DNA from: Burkholderiales bacterium
Lineage (GTDB): Bacteria; Pseudomonadota; Gammaproteobacteria; Burkholderiales; Thiobacillaceae
DNA: 7,155 nt
NCBI GenBank assembly: GCA_005793645.1
Contig: SXRG01000129.1
Span: 1-7,155 of the forward strand
Direction: 5' to 3'
The position numbers and the translations under genes are program-made. This document shows, in pieces, positions 1 to 6,358 of the stretch. The notes beneath the pieces are model-generated. The model searched no databases, was not told where the DNA came from, and saw only the letters and a program-made list of their open reading frames with translations. How positions within the stretch are numbered: the stretch's first letter is position 1; every line of letters starts with the position of its first letter.

Positions 1-34
1 AAGGCAGACGCTCTACCAACTGAGCTAAGCACCC
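1..34 (-). tRNA. tRNA 5' half, probably tRNA-Val(UAC), truncated by window edge
   Basis: Read on the minus strand this gives a 5' acceptor strand GGGTGCT, the TA linker, a perfect D stem GCTC/GAGC around the loop AGTTGGTA, one linker base, the anticodon stem strand TCTGC and loop bases C32-T33-T34. The window ends there, so the anticodon begins with U but its other two bases are missing. Valine (UAC) is inferred from the resemblance of the acceptor, D arm and anticodon stem to proteobacterial tRNA-Val, and from the common lon-hupB-tRNA-Val-tRNA-Asp order. A lysine or other U34 tRNA is not formally excluded. A strong promoter lies just upstream. Confidence 0.8.
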
Positions 35-47
35 GCGAAAGTCCGAC

Positions 48-76
48 ATTATATGTTGATTTTCGCTCAATGCCAA
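48..76 (-). promoter_or_regulatory. sigma-70-type promoter for the tRNA at 1-34
   Basis: On the minus strand there is a -35 TTGGCA (complement of 71-76, five of six consensus bases), a spacer of exactly 17 bp (54-70) and a perfect -10 TATAAT (48-53). Transcription should start near position 41, leaving a leader of about 7 nt before the first tRNA base at 34. It lies in the 52-bp gap after the hupB stop codon, so the tRNA can be made independently of hupB readthrough. The promoter is predicted from sequence only, but it is the best sigma-70 match in the window. Confidence 0.8.
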
Positions 77-86
77 GCAACGAGCG
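64..86 (-). other. inverted repeat directly after the hupB stop codon
   Basis: CGCTC (64-68) and GAGCG (82-86) form a 5-bp stem starting at the base next to the hupB stop codon. Inner TGC/GCA pairing across a small internal loop can extend it. On the transcribed minus strand it is followed by AAAA and not by a T run, so it is not a canonical intrinsic terminator. It may mark or stabilise the hupB mRNA 3' end. The -35 hexamer of the tRNA promoter lies in its loop. Confidence 0.4.
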
Positions 87-359
87 CTAGTTTACTCCAT
101 CCTTGAGTGCCTTGCCAGCCCTAAATTTTGGAATTTTTGCGGCCTTGATGGTGATCGACTCACCGGTGCGCGGATTGCGGCCAGTGCGGGCGGCACGTTT
201 GCCCACATAAAAGCTGCCAAAACCTACCAAAGTCACCATATCCCCCTTCTTGAGGGCCTTGATGACAGCCTCCATCGCGGCTTCCAAGGCACGGCCCGCA
301 GCGGCCTTAGAAAGATCCGCTTCAGCCGCAATCGCTTCAATCAATTCAGTTTTATTCAT
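87..359 (-). CDS. hupB: DNA-binding protein HU (HU-beta type)
   Basis: This is a complete 90-residue histone-like protein, the usual HU length. It starts MNKTELIEAIA, typical of HU-beta. The helical dimerisation half (residues 1-40) is followed by the beta-arm region with GFGSF at 46-50, the arm GRNPRTG at 60-66 with the DNA-intercalating proline P63, and the C-terminal IPKFRAGKALKD segment. HU dimers bind and bend DNA without sequence specificity and shape the nucleoid. The start is supported by a Shine-Dalgarno AGGGA (complement of 367-371) 7 nt upstream, and the stop is TAG. It follows lon by 119 bp, as in many proteobacteria, and HU is a known Lon substrate in E. coli. IHF subunits are less likely, given the sequence and the neighbourhood. 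Confidence 0.97.
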   Translation of the reverse strand: MNKTELIEAIAAEADLSKAAAGRALEAAMEAVIKALKKGDMVTLVGFGSFYVGKRAARTGRNPRTGESITIKAAKIPKFRAGKALKDGVN

Positions 360-412
360 CTAGCCATCCCTGTCAAAATAAAGTCAAAGAAGGGCCATTA
401 CAGCCCCGGCGA

Positions 413-421
413 TTTATAGCA
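413..421 (-). promoter_or_regulatory. extended -10 promoter for hupB
   Basis: On the minus strand TATAAA (complement of 413-418) is preceded directly by TGC, giving the TGn extended -10 arrangement. There is only a poor -35 at 17-bp spacing (TAGATG), which an extended -10 can tolerate. The predicted start is near 406, giving a leader of about 47 nt with a good Shine-Dalgarno. The rest of the lon-hupB gap (360-478) shows no convincing intrinsic terminator after lon, so readthrough from lon into hupB is also possible. Confidence 0.5.
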
Positions 422-478
422 TAGGACCCCGATGGCATCTATCGACACACGGTGAATTCGATCCTAAATATTGCCCGT

Positions 479-2890
479 TTAATGCGTGATGGCGCTAGCG
501 CCATCCTCCGTTGCCAGCGGAGTTTTCACCGGCGTTGTCACGCTATTTTCTAACAGTGCTTCGGGCTGACGCTCCAGAGTGTTCGATAGGACTTCTTCAA
601 TCCACTTCACCGGCACGATCTCAAGCTGATTCTTGATGTTGTCCGGCATCTCAACCAGATCCTTGACATTATCAACCGGGATCAACACCTTCTTGATTCC
701 ACCACGCAAAGCGGCAAGCAGCTTTTCCTTGAGGCCACCGATCGGGAGGACCTCGCCGCGCAGCGTGATCTCACCGGTCATGGCGACATCACAACGCACC
801 GGGATCTTGGTAAAGGCCGAGACAATCGCCGTCGTCAAGGCAATACCGGCTGACGGGCCATCCTTGGGGGTTGCCCCTTCTGGCAAGTGGATGTGCAGAT
901 CGGTTTTCTCGAAGGCCTCCGCAGGAATGCCAAGACGGTTAGCACGGCTGCGCACCACAGTGCGCGCAGCCTCGATCGATTCCTTCATGACATCACCCAA
1001 CTGACCCGTGCGTATCGTGTTGCCCTTGCCCGGCATCAGCGTGGCCTCAATGGTCAAGAGTTCGCCGCCCACTTCGGTCCAAGCCAGACCCGTAACCTGC
1101 CCGACCTGATTAAGCTTCTCGGCCATGCCAAAACTATAGCGGCGTACCCCGAGGTATTTGTCGAGATTACGACTGTTTACCCGAACCGGCGCCTTGGCCT
1201 TGCCCATCTGCAAGGCCGTAGTTACCTTGCGGCAAATCTTAGCGATTTCACGCTCCAAAGCGCGCACGCCCGCTTCGCGGGAATAAAAACGCACGATATC
1301 GCGCAGAGCCGCCTCGGCTACCGTGATTTCGCCCTCATTCAAGCCATTGTTCTTAATCTGCTTGGGTAAGAGATAACGGCGGGCAATATTGACCTTTTCG
1401 TCCTCAGTATAGCCAGACAGACGGATCACCTCCATGCGATCCAGCAAGGCCGGCGGGATGTTCATGCTGTTGGCCGTGGCCACAAACATCACATCGGACA
1501 GGTCAAAATCAACCTCGACATAATGATCCTGAAAGGTGTGATTCTGCTCCGGATCCAAGACCTCCAGCAGGGCCGATGACGGATCGCCCCGAAAGTCTTG
1601 CCCCATCTTGTCCACTTCATCAAGTAGAAACAATGGGTTACGAACCCCCGTCTTGGTCAGGCTCTGTAACACCTTGCCTGGCAACGAGCCAATATAGGTG
1701 CGCCGGTGACCACGAATCTCTGCCTCGTCGCGCACGCCTCCCAATGCCATACGCACGAACTTGCGATTAGTGGCCTTGGCAATGGACTGACCCAACGAGG
1801 TCTTGCCAACGCCGGGCGGCCCGACCAAGCAAAGGATCGGTCCCTTGAGTTTCTCTACCCGCTGTTGCACTGCCAGATATTCGACAATGCGTTCCTTGAC
1901 CTTTTCCAGACCATAATGGTCGGAATCCAGCGTCAGTTCAGCCTTGTTGAGATCCTTACTAATCTTGGTCTTTTTCTTCCAAGGCAAGCTGACCAGCGTG
2001 TCAAGGTAAGCACGCACGACCGTTGCCTCGGCCGACATCGGCGCCATCATTTTCAGTTTTTTGAGTTCGGCCTGGGCCTTTTTAAGGGCCTCCTTAGGCA
2101 GACCGGCCGCCTGGATACGCTTCTCCAGTTCATCAATCTCGGCGCTCTCTTCATCGTCGCCAAGCTCTTTCTGGATCGCCTTGACCTGCTCATTGAGGTA
2201 ATAATCGCGCTGACTCTTTTCCATCTGGCGCTTGACGCGGCCCCGGATGCGCTTTTCAACCTGAAGGATATCGATCTCTGTCTCCATCAAGCCGGTCAGG
2301 TGTTCCAATCGGTCCTTGAGTCCGACCATCTCGAGGATGGCTTGTTTCTGCTCCAGTTTGAGTGGCAGGTGCGCCGCGATCGTATCTGCCAACCGGCCTG
2401 GATCTTCGATCCCTGACAACGAAGCGAGGATCTCCGGCGGGATCTTTTTGTTCAGCTTGATAAAACCATCGAACTGAGTCAACAAGGTTCGGCGCATCGC
2501 CTCCAACTCTGAATCGGTGGGAATCACCTCTTCAATCGGATCACCATGCGCCATGTAATAGTCATCCGTCTCGCTAAATTCAGTGATGTTGATACGCTGA
2601 TTACCCTCGACAAGCACCTTGACCGTGCCATCCGGGAGTTTGAGCATCTGCAGGATGCTGGCAATGGCCCCTACGGTGTACAGATCATCAAAATTGGGAT
2701 CGTCGTTGGAGGCCAACTTTTGCGCCACCAGCATAATATGCTTGCCCGCCTCCATGGCCTTTTCCAAGGCACGAATGGAACGCGGCCGGCCCACAAACAA
2801 CGGGATGACCATGTGCGGAAAGACCACCACCTCGCGCAGCGGCAACAACGGCAAGGAAACGGGGGCAGTGAATAGGGTGGATTGGCTCAT
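479..2890 (-). CDS. lon: ATP-dependent endopeptidase Lon (La), LonA type
   Basis: This complete 803-residue LonA is a cytosolic hexameric protease that unfolds and degrades misfolded and short-lived regulatory proteins. The N-terminal substrate-binding domain (about 10-200, opening LPLLPLREVVVFPHMVIPL) is followed by a helical coiled-coil region (about 200-300). The AAA+ module has Walker A GPPGVGKT at 357-364, Walker B FLLDEVDK at 421-428, arginine finger R485 and sensor-2 R543. The serine-lysine protease domain has PKDGPSAG with catalytic S680, and GGLKEK with catalytic K723, matching E. coli S679 and K722. All key residues are intact. The start has Shine-Dalgarno GGAG (complement of 2898-2901) 7 nt upstream. 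The protein is about 19 residues longer than E. coli Lon, with a non-conserved polar tail after about residue 775. The stop is TAA. A sigma-32-like promoter lies just upstream. Confidence 0.99.
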   Translation of the reverse strand: MSQSTLFTAPVSLPLLPLREVVVFPHMVIPLFVGRPRSIRALEKAMEAGKHIMLVAQKLASNDDPNFDDLYTVGAIASILQMLKLPDGTVKVLVEGNQRINITEFSETDDYYMAHGDPIEEVIPTDSELEAMRRTLLTQFDGFIKLNKKIPPEILASLSGIEDPGRLADTIAAHLPLKLEQKQAILEMVGLKDRLEHLTGLMETEIDILQVEKRIRGRVKRQMEKSQRDYYLNEQVKAIQKELGDDEESAEIDELEKRIQAAGLPKEALKKAQAELKKLKMMAPMSAEATVVRAYLDTLVSLPWKKKTKISKDLNKAELTLDSDHYGLEKVKERIVEYLAVQQRVEKLKGPILCLVGPPGVGKTSLGQSIAKATNRKFVRMALGGVRDEAEIRGHRRTYIGSLPGKVLQSLTKTGVRNPLFLLDEVDKMGQDFRGDPSSALLEVLDPEQNHTFQDHYVEVDFDLSDVMFVATANSMNIPPALLDRMEVIRLSGYTEDEKVNIARRYLLPKQIKNNGLNEGEITVAEAALRDIVRFYSREAGVRALEREIAKICRKVTTALQMGKAKAPVRVNSRNLDKYLGVRRYSFGMAEKLNQVGQVTGLAWTEVGGELLTIEATLMPGKGNTIRTGQLGDVMKESIEAARTVVRSRANRLGIPAEAFEKTDLHIHLPEGATPKDGPSAGIALTTAIVSAFTKIPVRCDVAMTGEITLRGEVLPIGGLKEKLLAALRGGIKKVLIPVDNVKDLVEMPDNIKNQLEIVPVKWIEEVLSNTLERQPEALLENSVTTPVKTPLATEDGASAITH

Positions 2891-2923
2891 GACTAGACTC
2901 CGCCTCTTCGTATTTCATTAAGT

Positions 2924-2950
2924 GACGGGCCGCAGATGGGGCTGCCCGTC
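2924..2950 (-). other. hairpin-forming inverted repeat in the clpX-lon gap
   Basis: GACGGGC (2924-2930) and GCCCGTC (2944-2950) are perfect 7-bp inverted repeats around a 13-nt loop. An alternative fold pairs the outer 5 bp and an inner GCAG/CTGC with a 3-nt bulge. It begins 6 nt after the clpX stop codon. No T run follows, so it is not a classical terminator. In clpX-lon readthrough RNA the hairpin can form. In RNA started at the sigma-32 promoter it overlaps, only the last few bases of the 3' arm are transcribed. Confidence 0.5.
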
Positions 2951-2960
2951 CGGATTTCAA
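2934..2960 (-). promoter_or_regulatory. sigma-32 (RpoH) heat-shock promoter of lon
   Basis: On the minus strand -35 TTGAAA (complement of 2955-2960) is followed after 13 nt by -10 CCCCATCT (complement of 2934-2941). This closely matches the known sigma-32 consensus (CTTGAAA, 13-14 nt, CCCCATnT) and the arrangement at E. coli lon. The -35 overlaps the clpX stop codon TGA (2957-2959). Transcription would start near 2927, giving a lon leader of about 36 nt that contains the Shine-Dalgarno. It allows heat induction of lon separately from the upstream tig-clpP-clpX transcript. The promoter is predicted, but it is a strong match in the expected position. Confidence 0.8.
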
Positions 2961-4258
2961 CCCGTTGCTTGGGCAGGTTCGGAATAAATCAGCAAGGGCT
3001 TGCCCTCGCCATTTACTACTTTGTCATCGATCACGACCTTGGTGACATTTTCCATACTCGGTAACTCGAACATCAAATCCAGCAGGGCATGCTCAATGAT
3101 CGAGCGCAGACCGCGCGCACCCGTTTTGCGCTTCAGCGCCTGTTTGGCGATGCCAGACAATGCCTCATCACGAAACTCCAGTTCGGCGCCTTCCATCTTG
3201 AACAGCTTCTGGAACTGCTTGGTAATAGCGTTCTTGGGCTGGGTCAGGATCTGGATCAAGGCGGCCTCGTCAAGTTCCTCGAGGGTCGCGATCACCGGCA
3301 AACGGCCAACAAACTCGGGAATCAGACCGTATTTAATCAAGTCTTCCGGCTCGACCTTGCGAAACACTTCAGTCAGGTCCTTCTTGTCGTCTTTGGCCTT
3401 GATCTCGGCACCAAAACCGATGCCGGAGCGTTCGGTCCGACTACGAATCACCTTTTCCAAGCCGCTAAAAGCCCCTCCCACGATGAACAGAATATTGGTT
3501 GTATCAACCTGGACATATTCTTGGTTCGGGTGTTTGCGCCCACCCTGCGGCGGGATCGAGGCCACGGTACCCTCAATAAGCTTCAGCAGAGCCTGCTGCA
3601 CGCACTCGCCCGAAACATCACGGGTAATGGAAACATTTTCGCCCTTGCGTGAAATCTTATCGATCTCATCAATGTAAATAATGCCTCTCTGCGCCTTCTC
3701 AACATCGTAATCGCACTTCTGCAAGAGCTTTTGGATGATATTTTCAACATCTTCGCCCACATACCCCGCTTCGGTCAGTGTCGTAGCGTCGGACATCACA
3801 AAGGGAACATTAAGCATGCGGGCCAATGTCTGAGCCAGCAATGTCTTACCGGAACCGGTCGGGCCAATAAGCAGGATATTGCTCTTTGACAACTCAACCT
3901 CTTCCTTATCGCCTTCTTTTAACGAAGTCGTTTGCCCCTTGGGTTGAGATTGCGCAAAACGGATACGCTTGTAGTGGTTGTACACCGAAACGGACAGTGC
4001 GCGTTTGGCTTGCGACTGGCCAATAACATACTGATTCAGCATGGCCAAGATTTCGCGCGGAGTGGGCAGGCGTTCGCTACCGTCTTTCTCGTCCGTACTG
4101 CCCTTCATCTCTTCACGGATGATGTCAATGCACAGATCAACACACTCATCGCAAATAAATACCGAGGGGCCGGCAATCAGTTTTTTTACCTCGTGCTGAC
4201 TCTTGCCGCAGAAGGAACAATACAGCATTTTTCCTTCGTCCTTGTCGCTCTTGGCCAT
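2957..4258 (-). CDS. clpX: ClpX, ATP-binding specificity subunit of the ClpXP protease
   Basis: This complete 433-residue AAA+ unfoldase (E. coli 424) recognises substrates such as ssrA-tagged proteins, unfolds them and threads them into ClpP. The N-terminal zinc-binding domain has C14, C17, C36 and C39 (CSFC and CDEC). The large AAA+ domain has Walker A GPTGSGKT at 132-139, pore-1 loop GYVG at 165-168, Walker B IIYIDEID at 193-200, the RKH loop at 241-243 and the ClpP-docking IGF loop at 280-282. The arginine finger is R319 and the sensor-2 motif GARGLRS is at 380-386. Every functional motif is present. The start is fixed by the conserved N-terminal extension before the zinc finger, though the Shine-Dalgarno is weak (purine-rich GCGAAGAA only). 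It lies 51 nt after clpP and 66 nt before lon. The stop is TGA. Confidence 0.99.
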   Translation of the reverse strand: MAKSDKDEGKMLYCSFCGKSQHEVKKLIAGPSVFICDECVDLCIDIIREEMKGSTDEKDGSERLPTPREILAMLNQYVIGQSQAKRALSVSVYNHYKRIRFAQSQPKGQTTSLKEGDKEEVELSKSNILLIGPTGSGKTLLAQTLARMLNVPFVMSDATTLTEAGYVGEDVENIIQKLLQKCDYDVEKAQRGIIYIDEIDKISRKGENVSITRDVSGECVQQALLKLIEGTVASIPPQGGRKHPNQEYVQVDTTNILFIVGGAFSGLEKVIRSRTERSGIGFGAEIKAKDDKKDLTEVFRKVEPEDLIKYGLIPEFVGRLPVIATLEELDEAALIQILTQPKNAITKQFQKLFKMEGAELEFRDEALSGIAKQALKRKTGARGLRSIIEHALLDLMFELPSMENVTKVVIDDKVVNGEGKPLLIYSEPAQATG

Positions 4259-4279
4259 ATTTCTTCGCTTCGCCTTGTT

Positions 4280-4307
4280 AGTCTAAATACCTTATCAATT
4301 TAGTCAA
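4280..4307 (-). promoter_or_regulatory. possible internal promoter for clpX with an overlapping inverted repeat
   Basis: On the minus strand TTGACT (complement of 4302-4307, five of six for -35) is separated by 16 bp from TAGACT (complement of 4280-4285, four of six for -10). This sits just after the clpP stop codon and would give a leader of about 15 nt for clpX. The same bases contain an inverted repeat, CTAAAT (4283-4288) and ATTTAG (4298-4303), with a 9-nt spacer. This could be an operator or a weak mRNA hairpin. The AT-rich short gap makes chance matches plausible. Confidence 0.4.
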
Positions 4308-4309
4308 GT

Positions 4310-4945
4310 TTACATGACATTCGTACGCTTGGCCAGAACCTTGTCAGCCAAACCATACGCGACCGCTACATCAGCACTCATAAAGTTATCCCGGTCAGTG
4401 TCCCGATCGATAGACTCGATCGTTTGGCCAGTGTGTTCCGCCAGCAGGCCATTGAGCCGGCTGCGCAGATAGAGGATCTCCTTGGCATGGATCTCAATAT
4501 CCGAGGCCTGCCCCTGAAACCCACCCAGCGGCTGATGAATCATGACGCGCGAATTAGGCAAGCAAAAACGCTTCCCTTTGGTCCCAGCCGCCAGCAGGAA
4601 AGCACCCATACTGGCCGCCTGGCCAATACAAAGGGTAGAGACATCCGGTTTGATGAACTGCATGGTGTCATAAATTCCCATGCCGGCCGTGACCGATCCG
4701 CCCGGGGAGTTGATGTACAAGAAAATATCTTTTTCCGGATTCTCCGACTCCAGAAACAGCATTTGCGCCACGACCAGATTAGCGGTCACATCGTTGACTG
4801 GGCCTACCAGAAAGATCACCCGTTCTTTGAGCAGACGCGAATAGATGTCATAGGCGCGTTCGCCCCGACCGCTCTGCTCGATCACCATGGGGATATAACC
4901 CAACCCGGACGGCTCCTGATCCCAACCCATCGTCGTATTGATCAT
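4310..4945 (-). CDS. clpP: ClpP, proteolytic subunit of the Clp protease
   Basis: This complete 211-residue serine peptidase (E. coli 207) forms the tetradecameric chamber that cuts polypeptides fed by ClpX. The catalytic triad is intact: S112 in GQAASMGAF, H137 in VMIHQPLGG and D186 in RDTDRDNF, one position offset from E. coli S111, H136 and D185. The oligomerisation and handle region is conserved. By alignment with E. coli, residues 1 to about 14-15 are a propeptide removed by self-processing, leaving a mature start near GYIPMVIEQ. The ATG overlaps the tig stop codon (TAATG). Only a weak GGGA lies 11 nt upstream, so translation is probably coupled to tig. An ATG at codon 6 is an alternative start that would only shorten the propeptide. 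The stop is TAA. Confidence 0.99.
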   Translation of the reverse strand: MINTTMGWDQEPSGLGYIPMVIEQSGRGERAYDIYSRLLKERVIFLVGPVNDVTANLVVAQMLFLESENPEKDIFLYINSPGGSVTAGMGIYDTMQFIKPDVSTLCIGQAASMGAFLLAAGTKGKRFCLPNSRVMIHQPLGGFQGQASDIEIHAKEILYLRSRLNGLLAEHTGQTIESIDRDTDRDNFMSADVAVAYGLADKVLAKRTNVM

Positions 4946-6240
4946 TACTGTGTGTTTCCCATCAATTGTTCGGCACTCAGCACCTCATCCGTCACCTGAG
5001 CGCGAGCCAGAACCCAATCCACCAGGGTGTCTTCCAAAGCCAGAGACTCCACCTCGCCTAAGCGTTTCGGATCGGCGTAATACCACTTCACCACCTCGGC
5101 CGGATCTTCATAGCTCTTGGCAAAATCATCAATCCTGGCACGCACCCGCTCGGCATCCGCCTTGATATTGTTCAGCTTGGCGATCTCGCCCAGCAGCAAA
5201 CCCAGACTGACGCGGCGCTTGGCCTGTGCCGCAAAATGCTCAGCCGTCAGGGTAATGTCCTGCTCACGCATACCGCGTTGCTTCATGTCCTCACGGGCCT
5301 TTTGCAACATCTCATCGCTTTCCTGGGCAATCAGAGTAGAGGGCACCTCGAACGGAGTCACCTCCAGAAGGCCATTCATGACCTGTTCCTTAACCCGTGC
5401 ATGACTGCGGCGATCGATCTCGCGGGTGAGATTAGCCGCGATCTCTTCGCGCAATTTCTCCATCCCGCCCTCCACCCCCAGCGCCTGAGCAAACTCGACA
5501 TCCATTTCTGGCAGGTGGGCCTCATGCACAGACTTGGCGGTCACCGTGAAGGTGGCCGTCTTGGCGGCCAATTCTTGTGCAAAATAGTCCGACGGAAAGG
5601 CTACATCAAAGGTCTTGCTCTCGCCCGCGCTCATACCCAGCAAGGCGTTCTCGAAATCAGCCAGGGTTCGGCCTTCACCCAGTACCACCGGGAAGTCCTT
5701 GGCCTCGCCCCCGGTAAACGGTTGACCGTCAATGGTGCCGTGATAATCCACATGTACACGATCCGTATCTTGTGCTGCACGATCGGCGGTCTGATAGGAC
5801 AAGCGCTGCTTACGCAGAACCTCCAGGGTGCGCTCAACATCCGTCGCTGAGATCGTCACCTGTGGACGCGTCACTTTGATTTGACCCATATCGCCCGGAA
5901 CAATGTCAGGGAAAGTCTCAAAGTTCGCGGTAAAAACATGCCCGTCACCACCTTCGGCCTGAGCAAAATCCGGGTAACCGGCCACCCTCACCTGGGCCGC
6001 CTCGACAGCGGTAAAAAAGGCATCCTGCAAGGCCTTGCCAAACACTTCACTGTGCACTTCGTGGCCATGGCGCTGAGTTACCACCGACATCGGGGCCTTA
6101 CCAGGCCGAAAGCCATCCATCCGCACCGACTTGGCCACCTTGATGAGGCGTTTCTTGACCTCAGCGTTAATCGCAGCAGGGTCTATGTTTAGGGTCACAC
6201 GGCGCTTCAGGCCATCCAGGGTTTCGATTGCAACAGACAT
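4945..6240 (-). CDS. tig: trigger factor, ribosome-associated chaperone with prolyl isomerase domain
   Basis: This complete 431-residue trigger factor (E. coli 432) binds ribosomal protein uL23 at the exit tunnel and shields nascent chains. The N-terminal ribosome-binding domain carries the signature loop GFRPGKAP at 43-50. An FKBP-type prolyl cis-trans isomerase domain covers about 160-246, with VHVDYHGTIDG and GEGRTLADFENAL. It keeps F196, while the IPGF stretch of E. coli is replaced by LADF. The C-terminal helical chaperone arms run from about 250 to 425. The start has Shine-Dalgarno AGGA (complement of 6247-6250) 6 nt upstream. The stop TAA shares its last base region with the clpP start, so tig leads the tig-clpP-clpX operon. 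A perfect -10 lies about 70 bp upstream. Confidence 0.98.
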   Translation of the reverse strand: MSVAIETLDGLKRRVTLNIDPAAINAEVKKRLIKVAKSVRMDGFRPGKAPMSVVTQRHGHEVHSEVFGKALQDAFFTAVEAAQVRVAGYPDFAQAEGGDGHVFTANFETFPDIVPGDMGQIKVTRPQVTISATDVERTLEVLRKQRLSYQTADRAAQDTDRVHVDYHGTIDGQPFTGGEAKDFPVVLGEGRTLADFENALLGMSAGESKTFDVAFPSDYFAQELAAKTATFTVTAKSVHEAHLPEMDVEFAQALGVEGGMEKLREEIAANLTREIDRRSHARVKEQVMNGLLEVTPFEVPSTLIAQESDEMLQKAREDMKQRGMREQDITLTAEHFAAQAKRRVSLGLLLGEIAKLNNIKADAERVRARIDDFAKSYEDPAEVVKWYYADPKRLGEVESLALEDTLVDWVLARAQVTDEVLSAEQLMGNTQ

Positions 6241-6270
6241 TAATAATCCTATCGTCTTGATTCTTTATGT

Positions 6271-6291
6271 AAAAAATATCCGGCCAAGGCC
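6271..6291 (-). other. GC self-complementary element followed by T6 in the tig leader
   Basis: On the minus strand GGCC-TT-GGCC (complement of 6282-6291) is followed four bases later (GATA) by six T residues (complement of 6271-6276). It lies between the predicted tig start site and its start codon. A 2-nt loop is too tight for a good 4-bp hairpin, so this is at most a weak pause or attenuation element. It resembles a degenerate intrinsic terminator that could trim readthrough from tRNA-Leu. Confidence 0.2.
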
Positions 6292-6311
6292 ATTCACGCG
6301 TTCACCGCACG

Positions 6312-6340
6312 ATTATACCCTCTACCACCGAGCATACTGC
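6312..6340 (-). promoter_or_regulatory. promoter for tig (perfect -10, weak -35)
   Basis: On the minus strand there is a perfect TATAAT (complement of 6312-6317). At 17-bp spacing the -35 position reads GCAGTA (complement of 6335-6340), a poor match, and no TGn extension is present. It would start near 6305 and give a leader of about 65 nt to tig. The weak -35 lies inside the hairpin at 6324-6347, which suggests either an activator or factor-binding site there, or that tRNA-Leu readthrough also supplies tig mRNA. Confidence 0.55.
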
Positions 6341-6347
6341 CGGTGAT
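6324..6347 (-). other. hairpin between tRNA-Leu and the tig -10
   Basis: On the minus strand ATCACCG and CGGTGGT pair over 7 bp (one T-G wobble), and inner GCA/TGC pairs extend the stem to about 10 bp. There is one bulged T and a 3-nt loop. It lies 11 bases downstream of the tRNA-Leu CCA end. No T run follows directly, so it is not a standard terminator. It could be a processing or 3'-trimming stem for pre-tRNA, or a protein-binding palindrome over the tig -35. Confidence 0.45.
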
Positions 6348-6358
6348 GCCGTGAATTG

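Noticed and set aside
1706..2416. 236-codon open frame on the plus strand opposite lon
   Set aside because: Lies wholly antisense to an intact, fully motif-supported lon. The translation shows no recognisable domain and its composition is that of a codon-bias shadow.
2688..2960. 90-codon minus-strand frame overlapping the lon start, and a first ATG at 2916-2918 in the lon leader
   Set aside because: Out of frame with lon, no Shine-Dalgarno before the leader ATG, and the peptide is low-complexity with no homology I recognise. Unlikely to be a regulatory upstream frame, though ribosome profiling could test it.
3000..3677. Long plus-strand open frames opposite clpX (also 3089-3652)
   Set aside because: Two overlapping antisense frames with no family features over a complete clpX.
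4887..4892. CCCCAT on the minus strand as a sigma-32 -10 inside clpP
   Set aside because: It encodes the conserved IPM of the mature ClpP start, lies downstream of the clpP start codon and has no TTGAAA at 13-14 nt.
5236..5850. 204-codon plus-strand frame opposite tig (and 4424-4999 opposite clpP)
   Set aside because: Antisense shadows of tig and clpP without a plausible ribosome site or known domain.
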